DNA of 64,000 bases from Brachionus rotundiformis. Taxonomy: Eukaryota; Rotifera; Eurotatoria; Ploima; Brachionidae. A model generated the notes under the pieces. The model searched no databases, was not told the origin of the DNA, and saw only the letters and a program-made list of their open reading frames with translations. A program made the translations under genes and the position numbers. Each line of letters starts with the position of its first letter. The stretch's first letter is position 1. The stretch is from NCBI GenBank assembly GCA_016802295.1, contig JAESIW010000138.1, positions 939,904 to 1,003,903 on the forward strand. Reading direction: 5' to 3'. Shown here in pieces: positions 1 through 12,378 of the stretch.

Positions 1-3000
1 GTTTAGAATACCATTTCCGGTGGACACGCCGGCAACAGCGCTATTGACCATGGATCCACTGGACATGTTGTGCATATTGCTGCTGTTCAGCACGTTTATG
101 CTACTGAGGCTGTTGGCATGAGAGTTGCCCGGCGATCCGCGCTTCCTAAGCGTGTTTCCATTCGTCGAATTTTCCAAAGTAGACGAAAATAGCCTAAGCC
201 GTTCTTCAGATGTTTCCAAATTTTTCGGCAAATTGTTCAAATAGTGCCGAACTTTTCTCACCATCACAGACTAAATTTTTTAATAATAAAAAAATAAAAT
301 TTTTTTTTTCTTTTTTAATTTTTTATTAAATACTTCTTCGTAGAGTTTTTTTATGTGGTCAGCTTTTATGTGCAACCGCGTAAATTGGTGCGAGCCAAAG
401 CCAAAGCTGCGCTCAATCAAAGTTGAATTTGTACAGCCGAATAGGCTGAATATAACACTGTGGCTGGTTGGCACGTCTTTCATCGATGTCAAATCGAATG
501 GTGAGCTGGTCATTTGGACAATGGAGCGCACTGTTTTGGAAATTTTCCTCAACTTTTCAAAGTTAATTAATTCATCTTCCAAAGTACCACCTGACTCATT
601 TGTAAAATACAAATCTTTCTGGCAAACGGGAAAAAATGGTATCTATAGAAAAAAAAAGAAAAAATTTTATTTGAATGATTAATTAATTTTTGTAATTAAA
701 ACAATAAATTACAATTGGCGCTTGGACAGATTCGCTTTTCAACAAATTGCGGTACTTGCTCATGTTCAGCGATGGATCCATGATACCCTTGAGTTCGGAA
801 AGTATTTTTTTGTTCTTATTGGATACTTTTTCCCAAGTTTCTTTCAAACGAACAACATTAATGTTGTCCAAACCACTTACGATGGCAAAAAGGGAGTTGA
901 AGTTTTTGCATTTTTCGCATATATCGGCTATTTGAATGAAATTTTTGATTATTTTGGCCCGTTTAAGAATGTTGGACTCGCGCAGAATTTCATTTATGAC
1001 CCAGTAGAGCTCTTGGTTGGACAGCTCGGCAAAGCTTTTAAGGTTCTTGAAGCCATTATCTGTCTCTTTGTTGAATATTTTCTCTACGTATTCACTGGAC
1101 TCGATTGACTTGAAAATGCAGTAGTCTCTGAGAGTTAGCTGTGCGGCCACCTCAATTGGATCCAGCTGGAGAAATGTTGTATTCCAATCTTTCAAGAGTT
1201 CCTCGACTGCTGCAGAGTCGCTTAAAAATTGTTCGGATGAAGTGTTGGACTTCAGGTAGTAGCGGGCGTTTAGCGGCAACTTCTCGGCCAAGTTATTTAT
1301 CTGGTCCGGCAAGCGTTTTTGTTTTATCAATCTATCTTGATCAACGCTCACTTCACACAGCGCGTATGCACTTAAATTATTAGTTTAGATTAAAATTAAT
1401 CATTTTTTAGAAAATTTTTATTTTATAGATAATCTGAAAAAAGGAAATGACCAAATGGAGATCCATATGAGGGGAAAGACCGAGGAGCTGTAATGAAACA
1501 CTGGGTATGTTGGCCTAGAGATAAGCACCAGAAAAATATTTGCATAGACAAGAAACTTAATGCACCAATTTCAAGAATCGCTACGATGTCTTCATGACCG
1601 GACACCAAGTTTATACAATAAAGCAAATTTTAATTAATCTAACAAATAATTTTCTAATAAAAACTATATATTTAATATTTAAATATTGATTGTGCATTTA
1701 AAACATATTAGTTCCTCTAGTTCTGTAAATTTTCTTGTATAGCTTGTACATGTGCTACCATAGGCAACCTCCTGGTAAGTCGCCTCCGCAAGCTTGCTTG
1801 CTGCCGCTAATATTATTAGTATTAGTTTTATTATGTGGAAATCTTCATCTCTTACTGAGGACTAAGTTACATCTTTATAGTAGTCTTGTCAAATCTGGAA
1901 CATGGATCAAATTTCTAAATAGATTTGAATTTTGGAGGATGACTGATTGCGATCTTCCAAAAATCAAAGTATTCCATAACAACTACCTACGAAGAATTTT
2001 GAGTCTTCTATCCAAAAGTGATAACAAATGAGGAGCTATACAACAGCTCAAGGACTGAAATTCAATCTGCATTATTAAACGAAGACGGCTTATGTTGCTT
2101 GGTAATGTTTTTAGAATGCCAACAGATAGAATTCCTAGAGTTGCACTATTTTGGACCTAAAGGAAATAGAAATGATGGAAAACCTAAGATGATCTGGAGG
2201 AGGACAGATAAAAATCGCATGGGGCCTAGCAGAAATAGCCGCCAATGATAGGATCGAATAAAGGGGACAAATTTTCTCAGTATCTTTTATTTTAATAAGG
2301 CAAATATATAATACTTTATTAATTTGTTTAAATTGGTGATTTTATTAAATTAATATTATACGTCACTTTTTAAACAAATCGCCATACTCCTAATATTATT
2401 TATTTATAATTAAATTTTAATTAAAAACTAAAAGTTCAATATATTATTTGATTAAAAATTTTTAATGGATATTTTTTCTTTAAATAAACAATAAACTGAA
2501 TTATTTCCTCAATTAGGTATAAATACCTATAGCTAATTAGTAGTTAAATAAATTAATATTATATTATTCTAATTTTTTAAATATCATCTTCAAATATTTT
2601 ATCAGAAAATTTGCTAATTTTTTCAAATTTAATTCAATTATTTTTATCTAAAAATTTAATTAATAAATAAAGTGCCCACTAGTAGCCTTTCGAAGTCGTT
2701 ACCTTGTTAGAAATATTTAAGATTTAAAGAAAAACAAGATTCAATAATTTATTAAGATTGGTATGAGAAAATAGGGGCCCTATTGGGAGATAAACCAAGA
2801 CATACTTGCTGCCGATGTCGTCTATAATGTTGAATTCGTTTAGTGCCAACATGACAACTTCTTTGGCTGTTGTTTCCTTATGAACGACCAAGTACTTAAA
2901 AGTCTGGTCATTTTTGTATATTTTGAGCACATGCTCGCTCAGGTATTGCTGTTGTTCCTGTAAAGTCATTTTAGCTAGGCAAATATCTATTTGATTAGGC

Positions 3001-6000
3001 TCGTTGCTAAGGTTATTAGCGCTATTGGTCCGGCTTAAACCAGATTGAAAGTCGACTGCTTTGTTAATACCGGTGACCGAGCCGGTAAGGCTGGACACAG
3101 TGCTTGAATGAAAATTGGAAAGAGATGGCGAAGGCGAACGGGTTATTGATTTTAATGAGGGAGCTGACGAGTCGCCATGGGACAGCGACTCGAGCTCTTT
3201 TGAATGAGCCTTTCGGTTTAGTCGGCCAAGAAATTTTTTGAACTGATTGCTTTGGCCGCCTGTTTCTTTGTGATTTATCATTTTTAAGTGATTTTTGTCT
3301 CTGGACTTGTTGCGTGGTGTCATGCTGCTTGGCGGCAATGGTGGCATTGAGCCGATTGACTTTTTGGCAGGCTCATTCGGCGTCGACTCGTTACTAGTCG
3401 GCTCCTTTTTTGCTTGCATGTAATCAACCAAATAGGATCCATTTGGATGGTTTTTTTTGTTCCTGTGTGGTGACTTTTCCGGATGTAGCATCATCTCATT
3501 GTAGCCAATGGGGTTGTATCTGAGCTTGATGCTCGAGTGGGTCGAAGATCTGAGCACTTCGATGGCGCTCGAGAGCGGTATGTGCTGAAACGAATGGGAA
3601 TTGACCTCGAGTATTTGGTCGCCTTTTCGTATGCCAAGCTCATGGGCTTTGGAGTCTTTTTCCACTTTGGACACAAATACTCCGTAGCCTTTCTCCCATC
3701 CGCCCTGAACCGAGAACATCAGGCTCTCGTCGCGCTTCGAGCGCGCCAATGTGACCACTCTAGGTCTTGACTTGGTCGAAATGGCAATGTTCATCACCCT
3801 GTACTGGTCTTGCATTTTTTCCCTATTCAATTGATCCTGAAATTTGTCCACAAATTCATAGAGCTCGCGATTTTTCTCAAAATCGTTAAAGTGGTTTGTT
3901 ATCCATTCAAGTACTATGCGGTAGACTTTTTTCTTGACACTGGTCACTTTGGTTGAGCTAAAGTAGTCGCTCAACTTGTGCGACACATACACTGGGTTTT
4001 TAATAAAGACCCGATAGGTCAACAAAAAGTCCTGTATGTAGGTAGGATCTACAAGAGAATAGGAGTCATCAAGGATGAGCCTTTCGATCAGCTTGTCCGG
4101 TGTAGCCTTGAGCACTATCTCTCCGGTCTTGTCACTTGAATTGTTTATTGGCCGGAATTCGCAGATCATTACCAACTTGTTGTTCTCATAATAGGACTTG
4201 GTATTTTCTTTGCTCTTGCTGAGTATTTCGTAGTAGTCGTTTTGTTTGACTAGGACAAATTGGCAGTCGTCACACTTGGTGCGCATTACACCCTCGTGGT
4301 AAACCGATTCCAGGACTGGTGCAGTGCCAAAGCTAGTATAAATAATTAAATTAATTTTCATATAAATTAGTGGTGTTTATTTGGTCTAATTATTACTGGT
4401 CACCAACGTGGTAAGTTTTGACAGTCGAGTCGGGAAGAATGCACTCGACTTGACCATTGAGCACCACGGCCCATGAATCCAACTTTTCGTTATTGTCCAG
4501 CACAATTGTATCTGCTTTATCCACTATTCCCAACACCATACAAGAGCATAATTTTCGCGTTATAGGCTCTGTTAAGTTGCTAAACGCCTTTAGATTTAAA
4601 AATAAATAATAAATAATTTTTAAAGAGCAGGCTTTGTGTGTCTCGGATTAGTCCAAGATTAGTCTAATGACCATTGAGATAGACGACAAAAAAAGCTTAT
4701 GAGTATTTAGATAAATGTGTAGATTGAACGGCTCAAACAAACAAATATATTTATATGCATATATTTTTACTTTTTTTTTTTTAATTTAATAAACTGTTAA
4801 CAAACTAATTAAGTTGTTTATTAAAAATAAATGCTTGATTTGTGGCCAAATAAGCTTTGTTTCCCATCAATAGCTTAAATTTAGATCATTTCATTTTATT
4901 GACACTTCCTAGTGATTAATTTTATATAGGACTTAGTACGTGACCCGAATTAAGTCCTGTATTCATAAAAGTCAATTAAAAAATAACCTGTTTGAATAAG
5001 TGATTTTTATTTTTTATTAAAAAAGAGTGGGATTTTAATTAGCAATTTTGGTCCGTAACCAGCTTTAAAAGCTTTAAAATAGATTTCCTGTGATTCTGGC
5101 AATTATCAAGCCACTAAGACTTAAATTTTAAATTATTTCTATCTTTTTCTGATCCGAAGTGGACAAAAAACGCCATAAAATTTCTATTTTATATTTATAA
5201 AAAATTAATTTAAACTAAAACTAATTGATAAGTGCTTAATGATAAGTCAAGTACTTTCAAAGTTCTATGCTCAAAATGTATTTATCTTTAATGAATTTAT
5301 TTTCAACAACGAAAACAAAATTATAATCAAATAGATTAAGGTGGTAAGAACAGCAATGACAATTTTGTATGGCTGACTGAGAATTATTAACAAATTGATA
5401 AGTAGGTAATTCTAAATGAGTAATGCCATTTAAGGTACATTTATAATTTCCAAGTTTTTGAAACATTTTTTTATTAAATTAATCAAGAGACAAAAATAAA
5501 GTTAAATTAATAAATTTGTTGATTAATAAAAAAGTATTTAAACAAAAAGAATAAGCAATTTTCCAGAAAATTAATTTTAAAATTTATCTAAATTTAAAAC
5601 TAAACAAAAATAATTAATTAAAAAACTTTCCATATACTAAATTATATGTCATTAAATTTCCCTCCTTAATTTAGAACATAAATTAATCATTATTTATTAA
5701 CCATTTATACAACAAATTTTTGATTTGAACTTAATCCTCATTTAAACAATTGTTTTTATTTTTATTTTTATAGACTGTTATAAATATTTAAATGATTCAT
5801 ATGGAGCATCAGGCCTTAATCGACATAAACTGTTATTCTTTGAGTAATTTGATACATTTATGTCTAGTTAGTGATCAAGTTTGATTATCATCATCATTAA
5901 AAAACTTAACATTAACATTTTTTAAATATAAAATTTGATACTGGAACAAAATGATCACTTTTTTCAAAGCTAAAATGCCACAAATGATTTTATCTATAAG

Positions 6001-9000
6001 ATACATTTCCCAATTTAAAAATTAATATTTATCTAGTATCTTAATTGGCCACAATTTAGGCTAAAAATCAAAGTGATTGTTAAATTTTTATTTTAAAAAA
6101 TCTGGCACTCTTTTGAAAAAAATTCAATTTAAAAAATTTTGACGCAAAAGATAACAATCAAATGATTATTAAGTGCCTTTGTTTATCAAGCTCTTTTGCT
6201 AATCAAAAACAAACATAAGCATTTTTTTAATCAACAGCAAGTTCAAGTCTGTCTTTTTTTTGTTGTGTAAACATTTTGATAGTCATGTCCGCCAAAATGG
6301 ACACATTTACACATAAATTTCTACATATTTATAAACAAAAAAGAAAACATCTTGGTACAAAATAAGGCATTTATTTGGCAAAATGTTTGAACACTTACAG
6401 GAAGAGTTTGCATGAACTCGACTAAATTGTCTATGTCTTCGTCACTTCTTTCCTTGGGATCTTTTTCCAGCACTTCTCTTACCGCATCTTTGGTAATCAT
6501 TTGCAATGACGACTGCTCGGACGCGTCGTCATTTATGCTATTGCTATTGGAAACAGTTATACCAGTAGTGTTGTATCCGCCGTGCAAACTGACTGTGTTT
6601 GCCGACGAGCACGACAACATGGACGCTTGATTTTGATTCATTAAATTTTGATTATTGGCCAGATTGGATATTTGAGAGGAGGACTTGGACGAGCATATTG
6701 ACGACGAACACGATTGATCGTGTTGTTGTTTCAACAATCGTTTAGCGCTAATTGCTTCATCTAAAGTGTCTATGGTGTTCAAGCTGGCATTTATGTTTGT
6801 ACAACTACTAATTGTTTGTTGACTTGTATCTAATGTTAATGACTCGTTATGAGTAGATGTGAGCTCTCTGGTCTTGGATGTTTGATTGGGCTTGCTAGTC
6901 GACCTGTTCAAGTTACCTGTTAGGATACAAATGGACTTGAATTGCTGGTCCTTGGCCACCGACTCGTTCAGCTCGAGTTCGCTGTGGTCCGTGCAGGCTA
7001 TGTTCAGGATGTGTGCATCCTCGTCCTCGTGCGCGTCGTCGTCCAGATGGGCAGCCTCTTCGTGCACCGAGTTGGTGATCAGTATGGGGCTGTTGGACGT
7101 CGACGAGGCCAGTGTCTTGAACGTGGTCAAGTGCTTGCTCTCTGCATGATGGTGATGGTGATGATGGTGGTGATGGCTCGTCCGCTGCTCCTCGCTGTAC
7201 ATGTACTTTCTGAATGACTTGTGTTGTGATTGCATCTGCTGTGATTGTATTTGTATTGTGGTCACTTGATTGAGTATTGTCGAATCGTTTTGTTCATTTG
7301 GTTTCGGGTAATCGATCTAGACACAACATAATTAGTGTAACCCAATAGCGTTGTTTAAGATAAGTTGAAATTTAAGACTTTAACTAGTTTTCTAGTCGAA
7401 TGCTAAATATGTCATTAGAATTCTCAAGTAGATAATAAAAGCTATACGTATCTATTCTTTATAAGCAATAGATGCCAACAAAGCTTATCCAAGGCATAGA
7501 ACCAAATTATGTAATCAGCCAACCCCTCAAATTAGGGGGAAAAACAAATAAATCTTATTAATATTAATATTATTAATGATAATCTTTACTCTTATACTCA
7601 GTTAATTTTTAAGGGTCTGTGCCGGACATTAGACAAAAAAAAATTTTTTAATAATTCATAATTTTATTCATGACACTGGTATTTTTTAATAGATAAAAAC
7701 AAAAAATTTATAAACTTATTCTCTTTTCGTATTTGCCTATAAAAAATTGATAAAAATAAATTTTAATAAAAATCCTATTTGAGTTTTTTTTTTTTTCACT
7801 TTTTTTTCAGTTAATTTAATTTAATCTAATTTAACAAGGTTTCTAGATTTTTGTAAATAACAACAAGCCTAGTTTACCTTTGGTTTTTTTGTGAATAACT
7901 TAATAATTTTGTGCTAGAGTCACGTCCAGGAAAAGATGGCGCCAATTATCAAACTTTTGCAAAATAAAAATGATAATAATTAATATATATTTTTCTCTAT
8001 TTCTTAACAAAATAAAACAAACTCTTATCATTTTGATGTGCTTCGAATTTTAGCTCAAAATAGGATATCCGGATAAATTCGGATTTTATTCAAATTAACA
8101 CAAGTAATAAAATAAAATAATAACAAACTCTCAAAAAGAAGAAAAATGAAAAATGATATGCCAAATAAATTATATTTTTGTTTAATTATCAAGACAAAAT
8201 TATATCCTATTCTCCTAATGTGAAAATTGTATTCGTTTATCCAACTTTTGGGAACGATAGGATAAATATTTGAGTGTAAGTTAACCAAGGTGGGCAAGCT
8301 GGGCACACTTATTTTCACACAGCTAGAAAACCTCAAGCGAAGATGTGCTCCAGTTCGAGAATTTAGGTTACAAAATAAAGTGGTCAATGCAAATGGATTA
8401 GCAAATTTGGGTCACAGTAATCACCTGCGACACAAAGCTTGACACATGCTTGAGTCTTATATAAAAGATAGTGCGTCATTTGGATGATAAGCTTTGTGGC
8501 ACGCATAGCCTACTTCCTCTCTATCGGAAAAAATTCAATTAGAAAAACTAAAATCTATTTCCTCTAAATTTCCAAAATAGTTCAAGTGGTCTGCATTCGA
8601 CAAAGTCATTAGAATTTAAAATTAGCTTACAACTAGCATTTCGGAGGTTTCTAGCACTAAGCAGTCGTGTACTCGTAACAATTGACCAGTTGATCTTCGT
8701 CCAAATCTAAAACTCAACAATTAAGACCGAACTAAACAAAAAAAAAATTTAATCAAAATTAAGCCTACCCAGATCGGGGCAAAAACATAGAACCGTCTAT
8801 AAACACAGATCCAGATAGTAGAATATACCAACAGTTAATTACATCTCCAGATCTAAAAAAATAAAATTTGTATTTTTTTTAATAACTAGAGCAAATTGTA
8901 TTTTATTAATAAGCCATGATTCTAACCTTCTCAATAATTGTTTGCTTTTTAACAAGCTAGGAACAATGACCAGACAATTTATTATCTTTTTCTTTTTTTT

Positions 9001-11016
9001 TTTTTTTTTTAAAAAGTAAATAGAAATTTATTTAGTAATTAGTAGAACTTGAACTAGCGAGCTCAAAATTCATATAAATGTTTTGTTAAATGATTTTGAT
9101 GATAAAATTTAGATTAGATTTTTGAATAGATTAGCTCGGGGATTAGGTGAATAAATAGAAAAATATTTTAAAATTTAAATTTGTCAACTCTTAAATTTAC
9201 TCGATCCGAAAAACAATTAGATTGTATAATATCCTTCCGCGAACCATTGTGTTAGTTATGTAATCCTTTTGTTCGAGTCAAGTATTAAAACAAGATATAA
9301 TCACTTGACAAATTGGAGCGAAAATAGTCAAGACAAATAGATGGTTCATTAAATTAATTTTGTCCTAAATGACCAATTTTTTACTCGATTACATAACCAG
9401 ATAAAAAAAAAAGCACATGCATTAGTGGCCTCATTTTGCCAATGGCTAGATACCAAGCTATCGAATCGGCATTGCATGGGACACCAAAAAGCTAATATTT
9501 GCTGTTTAAAGCCATCATCATGTTCACCTAAATAAGGTAACTAAGCCTACGTAGATTATGCTTGTTTAAACCTTTTAAGAGTTTCTAAAAATATAAAAAG
9601 ACTTTTCTTTTTGAATTTTGTTGTGCATTTAACAATTCTTAATTTTTTTTTCCAAATAAAAAACTTGGGTTATTAACTCAAGAAAAGAAAATATATTTTT
9701 TTTCGATTGTTCTTTTTTATCCTCAAATATTAGATATAAAAATTTTAATTCAAATTGTGTAGATATTTTTAAAACACTAGTTGACAATATTTTCTATACA
9801 AAAAAGATGGTATTCTTTTGTTGATTATTTATCGACTATATGAAATTAAAATGGGTTTTGGTTGTAAAATGTTAATACCAGATTGGTATACTCAGTCTAA
9901 ATCTTGAATCTATTAATCTGAAATTAACTTTTTTTTTTTTATTGCTAGAATTCAACTTAAATGAATCGATTTTCCCTGCTAATAATTAAATGGTTTATAG
10001 CATGTCAGATGTTAGCTAAAGTTGGTTTAAAACCATTTTTTGTAATGATGCTTCGATTGTGCATGGTGCCTAGGGATAATTGTATTTTTGGCAAAATTAT
10101 TCCCAGTACCAATTAAAATATTTTAATAAAACGGGTAATTTAATACCTGCAAATATCAATATATTTTTTTAAAACACGCTTGCTTGATTATGCATGTAAT
10201 TCTACACTTGATATGCCAAAAATGATCAGGCTTTTCTACAACATGGTTCTAGCCTAATGGCTTTTTAAATAATTCACTGAATTTAAATTCAAATATCTTT
10301 AAACCAGCGCAAATTAAATTCCCAATTTTGTTTGACAAATAATTTTTTTAATAAATTAAATTCTATTTATAAAATTAAGATAAAATCAAATACTAATTTT
10401 AATGTAAATATTGTTAACTTGGACAATAAAAGATTAAATTTATTTCGTGACTGGCACAGAATATAAAAAAATTAGGATCAATTTATATATTTAGATTGAA
10501 CAAACTTTGTTTTATTAATTCTCACCGCAAAAAGTAAACTCATAAGCTCAGACGTCAAAGCCTATCAACTTTTCCTATTACCTTTAAAATAAACTAATTG
10601 GTGCCATTTAAGGCACAATATACCAAGACATTTTTTTCAATATCTTTAAATTAAAGTTAAAAATCAAGTTAACCACAAGTAGGAAAAAAATATATAAATG
10701 GTGTGGATAATTTTATTAGATAATGGCTTATAAAATGAAAAATAAACAAACAAAAGCCTACCTGTACAAGACATCATTGGCCTCGTGCTTTTCGTACTTG
10801 ATTGCTTTGCATAGAGATCGGATGGCCGAGTCGCGCAGTGAGGACAAGGCCTCGAGACTCTTCAGGTTGGCGTTTATCAGCGACAAATCCTTGAGAGGAG
10901 AGCAAAAGTTAATTATGTTTAGTAGAAAAGTGGTGATGAGCGGATACTTGTTGGGTACGTTCGTGGAGCGGCCGGAGCAGGCTCTCACGAAACGCCGGGT
11001 CTATGTACGAAGCCAT
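1..11016 (-). CDS. RAPGEF2: PDZ-GEF / Rap guanine nucleotide exchange factor (RapGEF2/6 type), 3' end cut by window
   Basis: Activates Rap GTPases at junctions and membranes. Ten exons join in phase: 11016-10948, 10889-10762, 8852-8769, 8706-8631, 7316-6399, 4587-4397, 4332-2806, 1370-713, 642-334 and 270-1, giving about 1410 codons with the tail missing. The product starts MASYIDPAFRES, as in vertebrate PDZ-GEFs. Domains in order: first cyclic-nucleotide-like domain (residues about 24-119, with CWYILLSGSVFIDGSMFLPR), a low-complexity region with a His run near residue 167, second cyclic-nucleotide-like domain (about 425-530), Ras exchanger N-terminal motif (about 560-660), PDZ (about 680-762, GDQILEVN), Ras-association (about 940-1030) and CDC25-type GEF (about 1035-1275, NFNSLFAIVSGL and FDPS-like DPSLNMSKYRN). 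Introns range from about 50 bp to over 3 kb. RAPGEF2 versus RAPGEF6 is not resolved; the Drosophila relative is Gef26. The family call is very firm and the exon edges are firm. Confidence 0.93.
1858..2275 (+). mobile_element. Degenerate non-LTR retrotransposon (LINE) fragment in a PDZ-GEF intron
   Basis: Broken plus-strand reading frames match the segment after the reverse transcriptase core of many invertebrate LINEs. It reads KLHLYSSLVKS, then FWRMTD..KIKVFHNNYLRRIL, then ITNEEL. Next come a degraded GHVLRMP-type stretch, GNRNDGKPKMIWRRT, and after a frameshift WGLAEIAANDRI. Frameshifts and stops show it is dead. It lies in the 1371-2805 intron, antisense to PDZ-GEF. The LINE clade cannot be told from this fragment. 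Confidence 0.75.
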
Positions 11017-11535
11017 GTTTGCGGTCAGTTCCAACTCATATTGTTAAAACAATCAAAATAGCAACAACAACAAAAACTATTTCCCTAAAAAACTTGTAAT
11101 CTAAACGAAACAATAAGACTTAAATTAAAATGGCAACATATTTTTGTATTTAATATCCACAAGAAGATATGCGTGCTATTTATTGTTCTAAACTCGTTTT
11201 GTAGCTCCTCTTGGATATTTTGAGTATTGTTTCCAAACACACACACACACGTAACTTTGAGTGTATATGTGTGGGATTTGTGTAGCTTGTGTATGACAAT
11301 TAGCAAGCGGTTTACACAATCAACATAACGGTAGAAGCCGAGTTTGGGATTCCGTAGAGTACGAGTAAAACATAATTATAATAAAAATCATCAACACCTA
11401 AATTATGATTAACATCAAGCATATTAAAATAATAAAGTGTTTTTATTATTTTGATTTTTCTCTCTTTCTTTCTTGGTTTCTCTCTTTCTCACACACACAG
11501 ATACACAAGTACATGCACTCATATATTCAGCATGG

Positions 11536-11543
11536 TGACGTCA
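11536..11543. promoter_or_regulatory. CRE-like palindrome TGACGTCA upstream of PDZ-GEF
   Basis: A perfect eight-base CREB/ATF site lies about 520 bp upstream of the PDZ-GEF start codon, close to pyrimidine-rich and CA-repeat sequence. The match is seen directly. Function is a guess, because one 8-mer can occur by chance. Confidence 0.25.
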
Positions 11544-11586
11544 ATTAAGTCTTTGACGCATCAAGGTCAATCTAATGACCTCCAAG

Positions 11587-11700
11587 CAAGTTTATGAACC
11601 AAAATTGACTCTCATCCTCCTCCGGGACAATATTTTAATTAAAAAATACTTTCTTAAAGCTGAAATACTTAGACTACCTAATTGAAATTTAATATAATTT
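11587..11700. repeat. Direct repeat, copy 1
   Basis: This stretch (core CTTTCTTAAAGCTGAAAT, ending CTACCTAATTGAAAT) recurs at 12269-12378 with scattered differences and small indels. Copy 2 adjoins the LINE debris, so the pair may be two remnants of one element. Confidence 0.7.
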
Positions 11701-12139
11701 TTGTTTGCTTATAATTTTGACTCAAGCGATCACTATACTGCCTTTAATGTGTCCATTGAAGGGCTCTGTTTGGTATTGGTGTACCTTTCATTCTAAGAAA
11801 ATGTTCAGCCTTCTTCTGTAGTAGAAATTTAAAATTATAAAAATTGAAGTCATTGATATAATAATTATTTGTAAAAATTTAACCAGATATTTTAGTAAAT
11901 AATTTAAATTTACTAATCTTAAGTAAATAAAAGTTTTTTCTACACATTTTGATTTTGCCATAGGTATAATGCTATTCCTTAAAATATAATTCAAAATTCA
12001 ATCAGATCATGAGTCAATTTTCTTTAATTTCTCTTTTAAATTAAGAGGAGAATAATAAATAAAATTTGTCATTTAAAGTTAGCATCCTTTCAAAAGTCCT
12101 ATGCTGAAATGAATAAAGACCTTAAAAAAAATTCAATAC

Positions 12140-12268
12140 ATCAGTACAGCTTTAGCTTTGGTTCCATGCTGATCATAGCCTCACAAACCAGTATGGAATC
12201 GATTGCTTTCGCAAGTCTCTTCTTAATATCTTTATGTGTTCTCATCTTTATACTAATGGTGCTTGCCA
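12140..12268 (-). mobile_element. LINE reverse transcriptase debris
   Basis: The minus strand reads KDIKKRLAKAIDSI, then degenerate sequence ending in KLKLY. This is the piece that normally lies just before the segment seen at 1858-2275 in the same kind of non-LTR element (DIKRRI.KA .. KTKIRLYN). It is more GC-rich than its surroundings. It is a short dead fragment and the assignment rests on motif order only. Confidence 0.5.
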
Positions 12269-12378
12269 AGTACATGAATCATAACTAGCTCTTTCTTTCC
12301 TCCGAGACAATTTTTAATTAAACATACTTTCTTAAAGCTGAAATCCTTAAACTACCTAATTGAAATATAATATACTTT
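12269..12378. repeat. Direct repeat, copy 2
   Basis: Partner of 11587-11700, in the same orientation about 680 bp away, directly next to the LINE fragment at 12140-12268. Confidence 0.7.

Noticed and set aside
353..682. 109-codon plus-strand frame opposite PDZ-GEF
   Set aside because: It mirrors the PDZ-GEF exon 642-334; the minus strand has clear family similarity and splice sites.
8055..8387. 110-codon minus-strand frame in a PDZ-GEF intron
   Set aside because: No domain similarity, and the real exons at 8852-8769 and 8706-8631 splice past it to 7316 in phase.
8425..8505. Inverted CACAAAGCTT / AAGCTTTGTG pair in a PDZ-GEF intron
   Set aside because: Short stem around a common AAGCTT core with no target duplication or second copy; likely chance.
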